NCBI RefSeq assembly: GCF_900114845.1
Contig: NZ_FOUK01000006.1
Coordinates: 196,048 to 260,047, forward strand
DNA: 64,000 nucleotides
Direction of reading: 5' to 3'
From: Pimelobacter simplex
GTDB taxonomy: Bacteria > Actinomycetota > Actinomycetes > Propionibacteriales > Nocardioidaceae
The notes beneath the pieces were generated by a model, which worked only from the letters and a program-made list of their open reading frames with translations, made no database searches and had not been told where the DNA came from. Numbering within the stretch: position 1 is the stretch's first letter; every line of letters starts with the position of its first letter. The position numbers and the translations under genes are program-made. Below, piece after piece: positions 41,360 through 50,844 of this stretch.

Positions 41360-42115
41360 ATGGCTGACCGCAAGGCCGACAAGCAGGCCGACAAGCAGGC
41401 GAGCAGGGTGTCGGAGCTCCCCGACGGCCCGCCGGACGCGACCGGGCTCACCCCGCGTCAGCAGCGCGTCCTGGCGCACATCAAGGACAGCATCGAGAAG
41501 CGCGGCTACCCGCCGAGCATGCGCGAGATCGGCCAGGCCGTGGGCCTGACCAGCACCTCCAGCGTGGCCCACCAGCTGCGCACCCTCGAGGAGAAGGGCT
41601 ACCTCAAGCGCGACCCCAACCGGCCGCGCGCGCTCGAGGTCTTCCTGCCCGAGGTGATGGCGGCGCGGCGCGCCATCGGCAACGTCGAGGACCCCGACCG
41701 CCAGGGCTACGACGAGACCGGCATCGGCGACGCCGCACCGGTCCCGGCCAACGTGCCGGTCGTGGGCCGGATCGCCGCGGGTGGCCCGATCCTGGCCGAG
41801 GAGCGGGTCGAGGACGTCTTCCCCCTCCCCCGCCAGCTGGTCGGCGACGGCCAGCTGTTCCTGCTCGAGGTCAGCGGCGAGTCGATGATCGAGGCCGCGA
41901 TCTGCCACGGCGACTACGTGGTGATCCGGCAGCAGCCGACGGCCGAGAACGGCGAGATCGTCGCGGCGATGATCGACGGCGAGGCGACGGTCAAGACGTT
42001 CCAGCGCAAGGACGGCCAGGTGTGGCTGCTGCCGCACAACCCGGCCTTCGACCCGATCGACGGCACCGACGCCACGATCCTCGGCAAGGTGACGGCCGTC
42101 CTTCGCCGGGTTTGA
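41360..42115 (+). CDS. lexA: SOS repressor LexA
   Basis: 251 residues. The N-terminal winged helix has LTPRQQRVLAHIKDSIEKRG and MREIGQAVGLTSTSSVAHQL. The self-cleavage site is Ala140-Gly141 in RIAAGGPI. The Ser/Lys dyad is Ser175 (VSGESM) and Lys212 (ATVKTF). It represses DNA-damage genes and is cleaved when RecA is activated. A Lys/Asp-rich N-terminal extension of about 25 residues is common in actinobacteria. Three LexA boxes upstream indicate autoregulation together with the divergent LysM gene. Confidence 0.97.
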   Translation: MADRKADKQADKQASRVSELPDGPPDATGLTPRQQRVLAHIKDSIEKRGYPPSMREIGQAVGLTSTSSVAHQLRTLEEKGYLKRDPNRPRALEVFLPEVMAARRAIGNVEDPDRQGYDETGIGDAAPVPANVPVVGRIAAGGPILAEERVEDVFPLPRQLVGDGQLFLLEVSGESMIEAAICHGDYVVIRQQPTAENGEIVAAMIDGEATVKTFQRKDGQVWLLPHNPAFDPIDGTDATILGKVTAVLRRV

Positions 42116-42174
42116 GCGCAGAGTGACGTAGGGTCGGGGGGTCTTGTCGTCCAGGCGAAAGCCCCCTCTTCCCC

Positions 42175-43758
42175 ATGACTTCTCGCAGCCGCTTCCCCCG
42201 CGCCGCGCTCCTCGTCCCGTCCCTGCTGACCGCGCTGCTGGTGGTCCCGCTCACCGGCGCCGCGGCGCAGGCCGAGACGGGCGACCCGGTGCCCCCGGCC
42301 GGCCTGCCCGGTCTGGTCGCCGACCCGCTGCCGAGCACGGGTGACCCGGCCACGCCGGTCGACCCGCAGGCCGAGGCGGAGGCCGCACTGGAGACCGTCC
42401 AGGGCATCCTCGACCCGGCCAGCCCGGTCACCGTCACCGACGGCAACGACCTGACCCTGGCGCTGGCCGACCTGGCGACGACCCGCAACGACCTGCCCCA
42501 GGGCCTCAAGAAGGACGCCGCCCGGCTGCTCGCCCGGCCCAACCCGAACGACCCGGCCGGCGGCATCGAGTGCACGTCCGGCTCGGGCCTGCCCTGCTAC
42601 GGCAACGTGGCCGAGGCACCGTCGATCTGCGAGAACGGCATCTGCGTCCACTACGTCGCCTCCGGCGTCAACGCCGCGAGCGGCGCCTGGGCCGCCGACG
42701 TCCTCGACGTCATGCAGTTCGTCTCCGGCCGCTACCAGGCGGCGGGCTACCGCAAGCCGCTCCCCGACGGCACCGCCGGCATGACCAGCGGCGGCCTCGG
42801 CAACGTCAACGGCGCCTTCGACGTCTACCTCGCCGACCTGGGCAAGTTCGGCCTCTACGGCTACTGCACCACCGACCGCCAGGTCCGCGGCCACGGCACC
42901 GCGCCGGCCTACTGCGTGCTCGACAACGACTACTCGCCCGCCGAGTTCGGCCGGGCCCACACGCCGACCGAGAACCTGCAGGTCACCGCGGCGCACGAGT
43001 ACTTCCACGCCGTCCAGTTCGCCTACGACATCGGCGAGGAGCGCTGGATGATGGAGGCGACGGCGACCTGGGCCGAGGACGAGCTCTACGACAACGTCAA
43101 CGACAACCGCCAGTTCCTCAGCAGCGGCCCGCTGGGCCGTCCGGGGCAGTCGCTGACCAACGCCAACGGCGCGTACGGCGCCTGGATCTTCTTCCGCTTC
43201 CTCAGCGAGCGCTACCCCGCCCCCTCGGGCGGGATGCCGGTCATCATCCGCGACATCTGGTCCCGCGCGGCCGGCGCCACCGACGCGCGCGCGGCGCTCA
43301 ACCGCACGCTCGCCGCGCGCCGCACCGACCTGCGCAAGCAGTTCGGCTGGTTCAGCGCGTGGAACCGCCGTCCCGCGGCGTACTACTCCGAGGGCTCGGC
43401 CTACCGCGCGGCGCCGCTGTGGCGCTCGTACCGGCTCACCATGGGCCGCAGCGTCTCGGCGCGCACCGACATCAGCAAGCTCGCCTCGCGCACGGTCCGC
43501 TACAAGAGCGCGCTGCAGCGCGCTGGCCGGCTGCGGGTCGACGTCAACCTCGCCTCGCGCTCCAGCGGCGCGTTCGCGATCGTCACGATCAAGCAGAAGA
43601 ACAAGGCGCCGGTCACCAAGAAGGTCAAGATCAACGCCCGCGGCGACAAGCGGGTGGTCTACCCGTTCGGCCGCAAGGTCCAGTGGGTCGAGATCAACCT
43701 GGCCAACGCCGGCAACAAGGCGCGCAGCGCCAAGATCAGCGCTCGCGTGATCCGCTGA
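42175..43758 (+). CDS. Secreted putative zinc metalloprotease (MXAN_6640-like)
   Basis: 527 residues with a signal peptide (cleavage near AAAQA-ETG). The zinc site is HEYFH (274-278) with a Glu 16 residues on (E294 in WMMEATATWAEDE), a gluzincin-like arrangement. Several cysteine pairs precede it (C133/C141, C152/C157), likely disulfides. The C-terminal 100 residues form a Lys/Arg-rich, strand-forming domain. It follows lexA by 59 bp on the same strand, but nothing indicates SOS control. Its end overlaps the convergent helicase gene by 23 bp. Confidence 0.8.
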   Translation: MTSRSRFPRAALLVPSLLTALLVVPLTGAAAQAETGDPVPPAGLPGLVADPLPSTGDPATPVDPQAEAEAALETVQGILDPASPVTVTDGNDLTLALADLATTRNDLPQGLKKDAARLLARPNPNDPAGGIECTSGSGLPCYGNVAEAPSICENGICVHYVASGVNAASGAWAADVLDVMQFVSGRYQAAGYRKPLPDGTAGMTSGGLGNVNGAFDVYLADLGKFGLYGYCTTDRQVRGHGTAPAYCVLDNDYSPAEFGRAHTPTENLQVTAAHEYFHAVQFAYDIGEERWMMEATATWAEDELYDNVNDNRQFLSSGPLGRPGQSLTNANGAYGAWIFFRFLSERYPAPSGGMPVIIRDIWSRAAGATDARAALNRTLAARRTDLRKQFGWFSAWNRRPAAYYSEGSAYRAAPLWRSYRLTMGRSVSARTDISKLASRTVRYKSALQRAGRLRVDVNLASRSSGAFAIVTIKQKNKAPVTKKVKINARGDKRVVYPFGRKVQWVEINLANAGNKARSAKISARVIR

Positions 43759-45748
43759 CCTCGGCGAGGCGGGTCAGCGCCGCCCGGACGACGGCCGGAT
43801 CGGTCGTCGTCCACATGGGCGGCAGGCTCGCCTTGAGGAACGAGCCGTAGCGCGCGGTCGCCAGCCTCGGATCGAGGACGGCGACCACGCCGCGGTCCTC
43901 GGTGGTCCGGATCAGCCGGCCCGCACCCTGCGCGAGCAGCAGCGCGGCGTGGGTGGCGGCGACCTGCATGAAGCCGTTGCCGCCGGCCTTGTCGGCCGCC
44001 TTCTGCCGTGCGCTCATGAGCGGGTCGTCGGGGCGCGGGAACGGGATCCGGTCGATGATGACGAGCTGGCAGGTGTCGCCCGGGACGTCGAGCCCCTGCC
44101 ACAGCCCGAGGGTCCCGAACAGGCAGGTGTAGGGGTCCTCGACGAACTGCCGGGCCAGCTCGGGCAGCTGCGCCTCGCCCTGGGCCAGCGTGGTCAGGTG
44201 CGGCAGCGCCTTGCGGACGTGCTCGGCCGCGGCCTCGGCCGCCCGGCGGCTGGAGAAGAGGCCGAGGGTGCGGCCGTCGGCGGCGTCGATGAGCTCGGTG
44301 ATGGCGTCGAGCTGGGCCGGGCCCAGGCCGTCGCGTCCCGGCGGCGGCAGGTGCCGGGCGAGGTAGAGGATGCCCTGCCGGGGGTAGTCGAACGGGCTGC
44401 CGACGTCGATCCCCCGCCAGGGCTGGGCGTCCTCGGGCCAGTCGGCACGGGGTGCGGCGGCGTCGACCCGCTCGGAGGGCTTGAGCCCGACCGAGCCGGC
44501 CACGGTCGCGAAGTCGCCGCCGAGCATCAGCGTCGCCGAGGTGAGGACGACGGTGTTGTCGGCGAGCAGCCGGTCGCGCATCTGGCCCCACACCTGGAGC
44601 GGCGCGACGCAGAGCATCGGCGGGATCCGGTCGGTGCCCTCGGTGCGCCACAGGACGTCGGCCTCGGAGAAGGCCGCCATCCGCTCGGCGGTGGTGAGCA
44701 CCTCCTGGACCATGCCCTTGGCCTGGGTGAGCGCGGCGTCGGGCTCGCTGCCCGACTCGGCCTTCGGGTACGCCGACAGGCAGGCGCGCGCCGCGTCGCG
44801 GACCAGCGCCAGCGCGTCGGCGAGGTCCTCGGGAACCCGCTCGAAGCGGCCGGTGGGCGCGTCGGTGATCGCCGCGCGCAGAGCGTCGGCGGCGTCGGCG
44901 AGGTCGTCGCCCTCGGTGCCCTCGACGTGGCGGATGCTGCGCCGGGCCGCCCGGTCGACCTCGGCGGCCCACAGCTCGTCGGTGGCGGCCTGGGTGACCC
45001 GGGCGGCGAGCTCGTGGGCCTCGTCGATCACCACGGCGTCGTACTCGGGGATCATCGGGATGCCCTCGATCGCGTCGATCGCGAGCAGGGAGTGGTTGGT
45101 GACGATGAGGTGCGACTTCTGCGCCTTCTCCTTGGCGCGCTCGGCGAAGCACTCCTCGCCGAAGGCGCACTTGCTCGCGCCGACGCACTCGCGCGCGGTG
45201 ACGCTGACCTGGCGCCACTCCTTGTCGGTGTGGCGCGGGGCGTCGTCCCGCTCGCCGGTGCGGCCCTTCTCGGAGGCCTGCTCGGCCCACTCGCGCAGCG
45301 CGAGGACCTTGCGGCCGAGGGCGCCGAGCGCCGCCTCGGCCTGGATCAGCTCGCCCTGCTCGTCGGGGGCGCCCTCGCGGACCCGGTGCAGGCAGGCGTA
45401 GTTGGAGCGCCCCTTGAGCACCGCGTACGACGCGTCGACGCCCGGCGTCGTGCCGACCGCCTTGACCAGCCGGGGCAGGTCACGCTCGACCAGCTGGTGC
45501 TGGAGGGCGAGGGTGGCCGTGGCGATGACGACCCGCCGGTCGTGGAGCAGCGCCGGGACGAGGTAGCCGAGCGACTTTCCGGTGCCGGTGCCGGCCTGGA
45601 CGAGCAGGTGCTCCTTGTCGGCGAACGACGCGGCGACCGCCTCGGCCATCGCCAGCTGGCCGTCGCGCTGCTGACCGCCGAGGGCCGCGACCGCGGACGC
45701 GAGGAGCTCGCGGACGGGCGGGGTCTGCACGGCGGCACGAGTGGTCAC
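43736..45748 (-). CDS. dinG: DinG-family ATP-dependent DNA helicase (XPD-like)
   Basis: 670 residues. Walker A is AGTGTGKS (52-59) and the DEAH box is in VVIDEAHE. Four iron-sulfur-type cysteines lie between them: one in NYACLHR and three in ECVGASKCAFGEECF, the [4Fe-4S] domain of DinG/XPD helicases. Helicase motifs of the second half include LGLFSSRRAAE and GLDVPGDTCQLVIIDRIPFP. It unwinds 5'-3' and helps replication forks pass R-loops. The start is a GTG at 45748. No LexA box is evident upstream, although dinG is an SOS gene in E. coli. Confidence 0.93.
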   Translation of the reverse strand: MTTRAAVQTPPVRELLASAVAALGGQQRDGQLAMAEAVAASFADKEHLLVQAGTGTGKSLGYLVPALLHDRRVVIATATLALQHQLVERDLPRLVKAVGTTPGVDASYAVLKGRSNYACLHRVREGAPDEQGELIQAEAALGALGRKVLALREWAEQASEKGRTGERDDAPRHTDKEWRQVSVTARECVGASKCAFGEECFAERAKEKAQKSHLIVTNHSLLAIDAIEGIPMIPEYDAVVIDEAHELAARVTQAATDELWAAEVDRAARRSIRHVEGTEGDDLADAADALRAAITDAPTGRFERVPEDLADALALVRDAARACLSAYPKAESGSEPDAALTQAKGMVQEVLTTAERMAAFSEADVLWRTEGTDRIPPMLCVAPLQVWGQMRDRLLADNTVVLTSATLMLGGDFATVAGSVGLKPSERVDAAAPRADWPEDAQPWRGIDVGSPFDYPRQGILYLARHLPPPGRDGLGPAQLDAITELIDAADGRTLGLFSSRRAAEAAAEHVRKALPHLTTLAQGEAQLPELARQFVEDPYTCLFGTLGLWQGLDVPGDTCQLVIIDRIPFPRPDDPLMSARQKAADKAGGNGFMQVAATHAALLLAQGAGRLIRTTEDRGVVAVLDPRLATARYGSFLKASLPPMWTTTDPAVVRAALTRLAEVSGSRER

Positions 45749-45808
45749 CGGAGAACCCTAGATGGTCCGCGCCCGCTGCTTGCGCGCCCCTCCACAGGTC
45801 GCCGGCGA

Positions 45809-46630
45809 TCACCGGAACGGGCCGTCCCGGATCACCCCGCGGACCTCGTCGAAGATGAGGCTGTGGGGGTCGACGTCGGTCAGCCACCACGTCGCGCCGG
45901 CTGCCGCGAAGGCCGCCAGGTCGGCGTCGGCGGGCAGCGGCACCGCGACGTCGTACGGCGTCCCGCCGGTGCCGCTCGCGTCCCGCAGCCCGGAGATCCG
46001 CGCCACGGCGGCGGCGAGCTCGTCGGGGTGCTCGAGGTTGACCGGGACGAAGCCGTCGGCCCGGGCGGCCCGCTCGAGCGGGCGCCGGCGCCCCGGGAAG
46101 CCCGCGGTCCAGAGCGGGATGGTGCCGTGCACCGGACGCGGCAGGAAGCGGACGTCGTCGATCGTGCACCACGGGCTGGTGTGGCGCACCGGCTCGCCGG
46201 ACCACGCGGTGCGCAGGATCGCAATGGCGTCGTCGAGCATCACCGCCCGGGCCCGGTCGTCGATCTCCTCGCCGAAGCGGGAGAGCTCCTCACCGAACCG
46301 GTCGCTGCCGAGCCCGGCGCCGATCACCAGCCTGCCCGCGCTGAGCCGGTCGAGCGTGACGCTCTGCCGGGCGACGACCTGGGGGCGCCGCCGCGGGAGC
46401 GCGCTCACCATCGGACCGATCCGGAGGGTCGTCGTCGCCGCGGCGACCGCGGCGAGCGTGGTCCACGGGTCGGCGAGCGCGGCGACCGGCGCGCGCCAGC
46501 GCACGTGGTCCCAGACGAAGAAGCCGTCCCAGCCGTGCTCCTCCGCGAGGGCGGCCAGCCGGACCACGGCCGCCGGCTCGGCGAGCTCGTCGAACAGCGG
46601 CACCCACACGGCCGAGCGGAGCGCGCTCAT
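45809..46630 (-). CDS. LLM-class (probably F420-dependent) oxidoreductase
   Basis: 273 residues, a luciferase-like TIM barrel: GWDGFFVWDHVRWR near 33-47, DPWTTLAAVAAATTTLRIGPMVS, and RLVIGAGLGSDRFGEE. In actinobacteria most members use coenzyme F420, but FMN cannot be excluded. The ATG overlaps the stop of the hydrolase gene by 4 bp, so the two act in one operon, perhaps on one substrate. Confidence 0.88.
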   Translation of the reverse strand: MSALRSAVWVPLFDELAEPAAVVRLAALAEEHGWDGFFVWDHVRWRAPVAALADPWTTLAAVAAATTTLRIGPMVSALPRRRPQVVARQSVTLDRLSAGRLVIGAGLGSDRFGEELSRFGEEIDDRARAVMLDDAIAILRTAWSGEPVRHTSPWCTIDDVRFLPRPVHGTIPLWTAGFPGRRRPLERAARADGFVPVNLEHPDELAAAVARISGLRDASGTGGTPYDVAVPLPADADLAAFAAAGATWWLTDVDPHSLIFDEVRGVIRDGPFR

Positions 46631-47445
46631 GAGGTGTGCTCGGCGAGGGCCGCGACGAAGGGGTCCCAGGCCGGCTCGAGCACGTCGTGGCCCGACTGCG
46701 CCAGCACCACGAGGCGGGCGCCGGGGATCGCGTCGCGCAGCGCCTCTCCGTGGGCCGGCGGGAAGACCGGGTCCAGCTCGCCCTGCACCACCAGCGTCGG
46801 GACCCGCAGTGCCTCCCAGCCGCCGCCACGCGGACCGGCGTAGTCGAGCGCGTAGTGGTTGCCGAGGGTGGCGGCGAGGTCGCGGGTGCGGGCGACGTCC
46901 GCGGTGACCAGGGCCCGGGTGACGTCCTCGTCGAAGTGCGGCGAGGTGCCGGCGTACGCCCGGGTGAGCGCGACGACGTGGTCGACGACGGCGCCGGGGT
47001 CGGCCGGGTCGGGCTCCTGCTCCGGGACGTCGACCGTGCCCATCGGCAGCTCGCCCGTCGTGGTGCTGACCAGGGTCAGCGAGCGGACCCGCTCCGGGTG
47101 GTCGACGCCGACGACGAGCGCGACGCCCCCGGACATCGACCGCCCGACGACGTGGGCGCGGTCGATGCCGAGCGCGTCGAGCAACCCGACGGCGTCGGCG
47201 GCCAGGTCGCGCAGGCCGTAGCCCGGCTCCCCCACCGGGAAGCTCGACGAGCGGCCGGTGTCGCGCTGGTCGTAGCGGATGACGTACCGGCCGGCAGCCG
47301 CGATCCGCCGGCACAGCTCCTCCTCCCACCAGAGCATCGAGGCGCACGCGCCGTGGATGAGCAGGACGGCCGGGTCGGCCGGGTCGCCGAAGGTCTCGGC
47401 GTGCAGCGTGATGCCGTGGACGGCGTAGGGGTGGTCGTGGCTCAT
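46627..47445 (-). CDS. Alpha/beta hydrolase
   Basis: 272 residues. The oxyanion region is LLIHGACASMLWW, the nucleophile elbow GRSMSGG (Ser in G-x-S-x-G), the acid D in QGELDPVFP and the His in AQSGHDVLEP. The fold is that of epoxide hydrolase/haloperoxidase-like enzymes; the substrate is unknown. It is the first gene of the pair with the LLM oxidoreductase. A LysR gene divergent to it probably regulates both. Confidence 0.9.
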   Translation of the reverse strand: MSHDHPYAVHGITLHAETFGDPADPAVLLIHGACASMLWWEEELCRRIAAAGRYVIRYDQRDTGRSSSFPVGEPGYGLRDLAADAVGLLDALGIDRAHVVGRSMSGGVALVVGVDHPERVRSLTLVSTTTGELPMGTVDVPEQEPDPADPGAVVDHVVALTRAYAGTSPHFDEDVTRALVTADVARTRDLAATLGNHYALDYAGPRGGGWEALRVPTLVVQGELDPVFPPAHGEALRDAIPGARLVVLAQSGHDVLEPAWDPFVAALAEHTS

Positions 47446-47524
47446 GACGACGACGCTAGGACGGCTCGGACATCGTGAAAAGCGATCGTTTCCGATGAAG
47501 TCGATCGGCCGTTACGATCATCGG

Positions 47525-48415
47525 ATGTACGAGCTGCGCCACCTCCGCGCGCTCGAGGCGATCGCCGCCGAGGGCACCTTCGCCCGCGCCGCCGACCGTC
47601 TCGGCTACTCCCAGTCGACGCTGAGCCAGCAGGTCGCCGGCCTGGAGCGGGCCGTCGGCGGCGCCGTCTTCGACCGGCCCGGCGGGCCGCGACCGGTCCG
47701 GCTCACCCCGCTCGGCCGGCTCGTGCTGTCCGCGGCGCACGACGTCCTGGGGCTCGTCCGCGAGGCCGAGGAGACCGTGCTCCGGTTCCGGGCCGGCGCG
47801 GGACGGGTCGACGTCGGCACGTTCCAGACGGTGACCAACGTGCTGCTCCCCGCGGTGGTCCAGCAGCTCCGCGCGGCTCATCCCGGCTGCGACATCCGGC
47901 TCGTCGAGGACGAGGCGGACGAGCCCGCCCTGGGTGAGCTCGACGTCCTCTTCTTCGACCGGCCGGGCACCGGCGAGACCGACACGACGCTGCTGCTGGA
48001 GGACGAGCACGTGCTCGTCGCGCCGCCCGGTGCGTACGCCGACGGCCCGGTGCCGCTCGACCGGCTGCACGGCGCGGCGATGGTCGCGCTGCCGCCGATC
48101 TGCGACCAGCGCGAGGTCGAGGCGCACCTCGCGGCGCGCGGCGTCGTCCCCCAGGTCGTCTTCCGCACGGCGGACAACCAGGCGGTGACGTCGATGGTCC
48201 GGGCCGGGCTGGGCTGCGCCGTGATGCCGGTGCTCTCGCTCGGCTGGCCCGAGCGCCCGCGGGGCGTCACGCTGCACCCGCTGACGCCGGCGCTGCCGCC
48301 GCGGCGGATCTACGCGCTCACCCGCGGCACGCTCTCGCCGCTCGCCGAGCAGGTCGTCGCCCGGGCCGTCGCGGAGGCCCGCGCGGTCACGGACGCGGGC
48401 GGCTGCCGGGTGTGA
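47525..48415 (+). CDS. LysR family transcriptional regulator
   Basis: 296 residues from the ATG at 47525. The helix-turn-helix is TFARAADRLGYSQSTLSQQVAGLERAVGGAVFDR. The effector domain follows from about 90, ending in GLGCAVMPVLSLGW. The 79-bp gap to the divergent hydrolase gene holds ATCG-N4-CGAT (47485-47496) and a CGATCG (47502-47507), which may be its site. The 3' end overlaps the SGNH gene by 29 bp. Confidence 0.9.
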   Translation: MYELRHLRALEAIAAEGTFARAADRLGYSQSTLSQQVAGLERAVGGAVFDRPGGPRPVRLTPLGRLVLSAAHDVLGLVREAEETVLRFRAGAGRVDVGTFQTVTNVLLPAVVQQLRAAHPGCDIRLVEDEADEPALGELDVLFFDRPGTGETDTTLLLEDEHVLVAPPGAYADGPVPLDRLHGAAMVALPPICDQREVEAHLAARGVVPQVVFRTADNQAVTSMVRAGLGCAVMPVLSLGWPERPRGVTLHPLTPALPPRRIYALTRGTLSPLAEQVVARAVAEARAVTDAGGCRV

Positions 48416-49079
48416 CGAGCGTGCGGACCCGCTCCGCGACGACGTCGCCGAACACCCGCTGGCCGGCCGCGTCGGGGTGCAGCCGGTCGCGCTGGTAGGT
48501 CAGCTCGACGCCCGTCATCGACAGGTACGGCGTCCCGTGGGCCGCCGCGAGCCGGGCCAGCACGGCGTCCACCGTGGCCACCGTGCCTGCGGGGCGCTCC
48601 GGCGCCGGCGGCGGGCCGACGACGAGCACCCGGTGCCCGGCGAGCGCGGCCATCAGCCGGTCGAAGCCGGCGGCGAGCGCGGCGACCGGCTGGTCGTAGT
48701 CGTTGAGCCCGCCCTCGACCACGACGAGCGCGGTGCCGGGACGCAGCGCGGACGGCACCCGGCGGGCGTACGAGACGTCGCCGCACCCGCTCGCGCCGGC
48801 ACTGAACCCGCTGCCCGAGAAGCCGTCCACGCGAACCCGCCCGGGCAGCCGGACCGGCCACGACTGGTCGGTCCGCAGCCCGGCGCCGACCGAGTACGAG
48901 TCGCCGACCACGAGCACCTCGGGCCCGCTGCCGGTGACCAGCCCGGCCCGCGCGTGGGCGCGCTCGGCCACCCCCGCGCAGTGGTCCGGGCGGGCGCCGG
49001 CGCGCGCCCAGAGCGTCGTGCTGACGGCCGCGGTGAGGACCACCACGACCGTCGCCAGGAGAAGCCGGTGCCGAGTCAC
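48387..49079 (-). CDS. Secreted SGNH/GDSL hydrolase
   Basis: 230 residues. A signal anchor or signal peptide (about 7-25) precedes an SGNH domain: block I GDSYSVG (Ser nucleophile), a Gly in SGSGFS, Asn in GGLNDYD, and the Asp/His pair in DRLHPDAAGQ. It should be an extracytoplasmic esterase or lipase. A 65-bp palindromic repeat lies just upstream of the start. Confidence 0.9.
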   Translation of the reverse strand: MTRHRLLLATVVVVLTAAVSTTLWARAGARPDHCAGVAERAHARAGLVTGSGPEVLVVGDSYSVGAGLRTDQSWPVRLPGRVRVDGFSGSGFSAGASGCGDVSYARRVPSALRPGTALVVVEGGLNDYDQPVAALAAGFDRLMAALAGHRVLVVGPPPAPERPAGTVATVDAVLARLAAAHGTPYLSMTGVELTYQRDRLHPDAAGQRVFGDVVAERVRTLVTPGSRPRP

Positions 49080-49090
49080 GCCGGGATCAT

Positions 49091-49155
49091 CCGTCGTACC
49101 GGACAGAATTGTCGGCGAAACGGCGAAATCGCAACCAAATCGTCCGGTACGACGG
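49091..49155. repeat. 65-bp extragenic palindromic repeat, copy 1
   Basis: CCGTCGTACCGGAC (49091-49104) and GTCCGGTACGACGG (49142-49155) pair perfectly. The 37-base centre contains GAATTGTCGG and CAACCAAATC. A second element of exactly the same length with identical arms is at 59875-59939. This copy begins 10 bp after the hflX stop on the minus strand, so it may also act as a terminator. Confidence 0.85.
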
Positions 49156-49165
49156 GGGCCGCGGG

Positions 49166-50707
49166 TCAGACGGCGTAGACGGCGAGCTCACCGGCGAGCG
49201 CCTCGGTGGCACGGCCGGTGACCCGGGTGCCGTCGGCGGTGTGCTCGAGGGAGCCGATCTCGCCGTCCTTGTGGATGCGGTCGATGAGGTCGCCGCGCGC
49301 GTAGGGCACGAGCGCGGTGAACTCCACCTGCGGGCGCGGGAGGTCGGCCTCGATCGCGGCGATCGCGGCGGCGATGCCCTCGCCCGTGCGGGCCGAGACG
49401 GCGACCGAGTGCGGCTCGCGGCGCAGCAGCCGGTCGACGACCAGCGGGTCGGCGGCGTCGACCTTGTTGATGATCACGAGCTCGGGGACCTGGCCGGCCT
49501 CGATGTCGGCGAGCACCTCGCGGACCGCGCTCAGCTGACCCTCGGGGTCCGGGTGCGAGCCGTCGACGACGTGCACGATGAGGTCGGCGTCGGCGACCTC
49601 CTCGAGCGTCGAGCGGAAGGCCTCGACGAGCTGGTGCGGCAGGTGCCGGACGAAGCCGACCGTGTCGCTCATCGTGTAGACGCGACCGTCGCCGGTCGTC
49701 GTACGACGCGTGGTCGGGTCGAGGGTCGCGAACAGCGCGTCCTCGACGAGCACGCCCGCGCCGGTGAGCCGGTTGAGCAGCGAGGACTTGCCGGCGTTGG
49801 TGTAGCCGGCGATCGCCACCGAGGGGATCTCGTTGCGACGGCGCTCCTGGCGCTTGGTGTCGCGGGTCCCCTTCATCGCCTTGAGCTCGCGGCGCAGCTT
49901 GGCGATCTTGTCGTTGATCCGGCGCCGGTCGGTCTCGATCTTGGTCTCACCGGGACCACGGCCGCCGATGCCGCCGCCGTCGGCGCCGACCCGGCCACCG
50001 GCCTGGCGGGAGAGGTTGCCACCCCAGCCGCGCAGCCGCTGCTTCATGTAGCTCAGCTGGGCCAGCTCGACCTGCGCCTGGCCCTCCTTGGACTTCGCGT
50101 GCTGGGCGAAGATGTCGAGGATCAGCGCGGTCCGGTCGACGACCTTGACCTTGACCTTGTCCTCGAGGTTGCGCAGCTGGCTCGGCGCGAGCTCACCGTC
50201 GCAGATGACGGTGTCGGCGCCGGTGGCCTGCACGATCTCGCGCAGGCCCTCGACCTTGCCGCGCCCGATGTAGGTCGCGGGGTCGGGCGACTGGCGGCGC
50301 TGGTAGATCGCGTCGAGCACCTCGGAGCCGGCGGTCTCGGCGAGCAGCGCGAGCTCGGCCATCGCGTTCTCGACGTCGGCGACGGTGCCCTCGGTCCAGA
50401 CGCCGACGAGCACGACGCGCTCGAGGCGGAGCTGGCGGTACTCGACCTCGGTGATGTCCTCGAGCTCGGTGCGCAGGCCGGCGACCCGGCGCAGCTCGTG
50501 GCGCTCGACCAGGTCGAGGTCGCCGGTGGTCGGGTCGTCGCCGTCCTCGGGGTCGGCGTCGGCGTAGCCGGACTCCCAGCCGTCGTCCTCGGCAGCATCG
50601 TCGGCGTCGGTCAGGTCGGTCGGGTCGGTCAGGTCGTCGGGGTCGTCCCAGCCCTCGGTGGCGCGCAGCGCGGCGGCGAGGGAGAAGTCTTCAGCATGGT
50701 TCGTCAT
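49166..50707 (-). CDS. hflX: GTPase HflX
   Basis: 513 residues. An acidic N-terminus (about 15-60, DDLTDPTDLTDADD) is followed by the HflX domain with DPATYIGRGKVEGL and GELAPSQLRNLE, then a helical arm (GPGETKIETDRRRI). The G domain has GYTNAGKS (P-loop), DTVGF (G3) and INKVD (G4). HflX splits and rescues stalled ribosomes after heat or antibiotic stress. The ATG at 50707 has CTGGAGA upstream. Confidence 0.95.
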   Translation of the reverse strand: MTNHAEDFSLAAALRATEGWDDPDDLTDPTDLTDADDAAEDDGWESGYADADPEDGDDPTTGDLDLVERHELRRVAGLRTELEDITEVEYRQLRLERVVLVGVWTEGTVADVENAMAELALLAETAGSEVLDAIYQRRQSPDPATYIGRGKVEGLREIVQATGADTVICDGELAPSQLRNLEDKVKVKVVDRTALILDIFAQHAKSKEGQAQVELAQLSYMKQRLRGWGGNLSRQAGGRVGADGGGIGGRGPGETKIETDRRRINDKIAKLRRELKAMKGTRDTKRQERRRNEIPSVAIAGYTNAGKSSLLNRLTGAGVLVEDALFATLDPTTRRTTTGDGRVYTMSDTVGFVRHLPHQLVEAFRSTLEEVADADLIVHVVDGSHPDPEGQLSAVREVLADIEAGQVPELVIINKVDAADPLVVDRLLRREPHSVAVSARTGEGIAAAIAAIEADLPRPQVEFTALVPYARGDLIDRIHKDGEIGSLEHTADGTRVTGRATEALAGELAVYAV

Positions 50708-50844
50708 AAGCGTCTCCAGGGTAACGACGCCGTCGGCACGATGCTTCCCGTTTATGGGCCATGGTCGTCCGGACCACCGGCCCGGCCACCCGCGCGGGCG
50801 CCGCAGCCTTTGCGGATCCGCACTTTCTGCGGCACCATCGGAGG

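Noticed and set aside
45749..45808. LexA box upstream of dinG
   Set aside because: No TCGAAC or GTTCGA half-site is present in this gap, unlike the lexA gap.
49166..50707. Repeats GGTCGGTCAGGTCG near the hflX start as a mobile or regulatory repeat
   Set aside because: They encode the acidic DLTDPTDLTD stretch of the HflX N-terminus, so codon repetition explains them.
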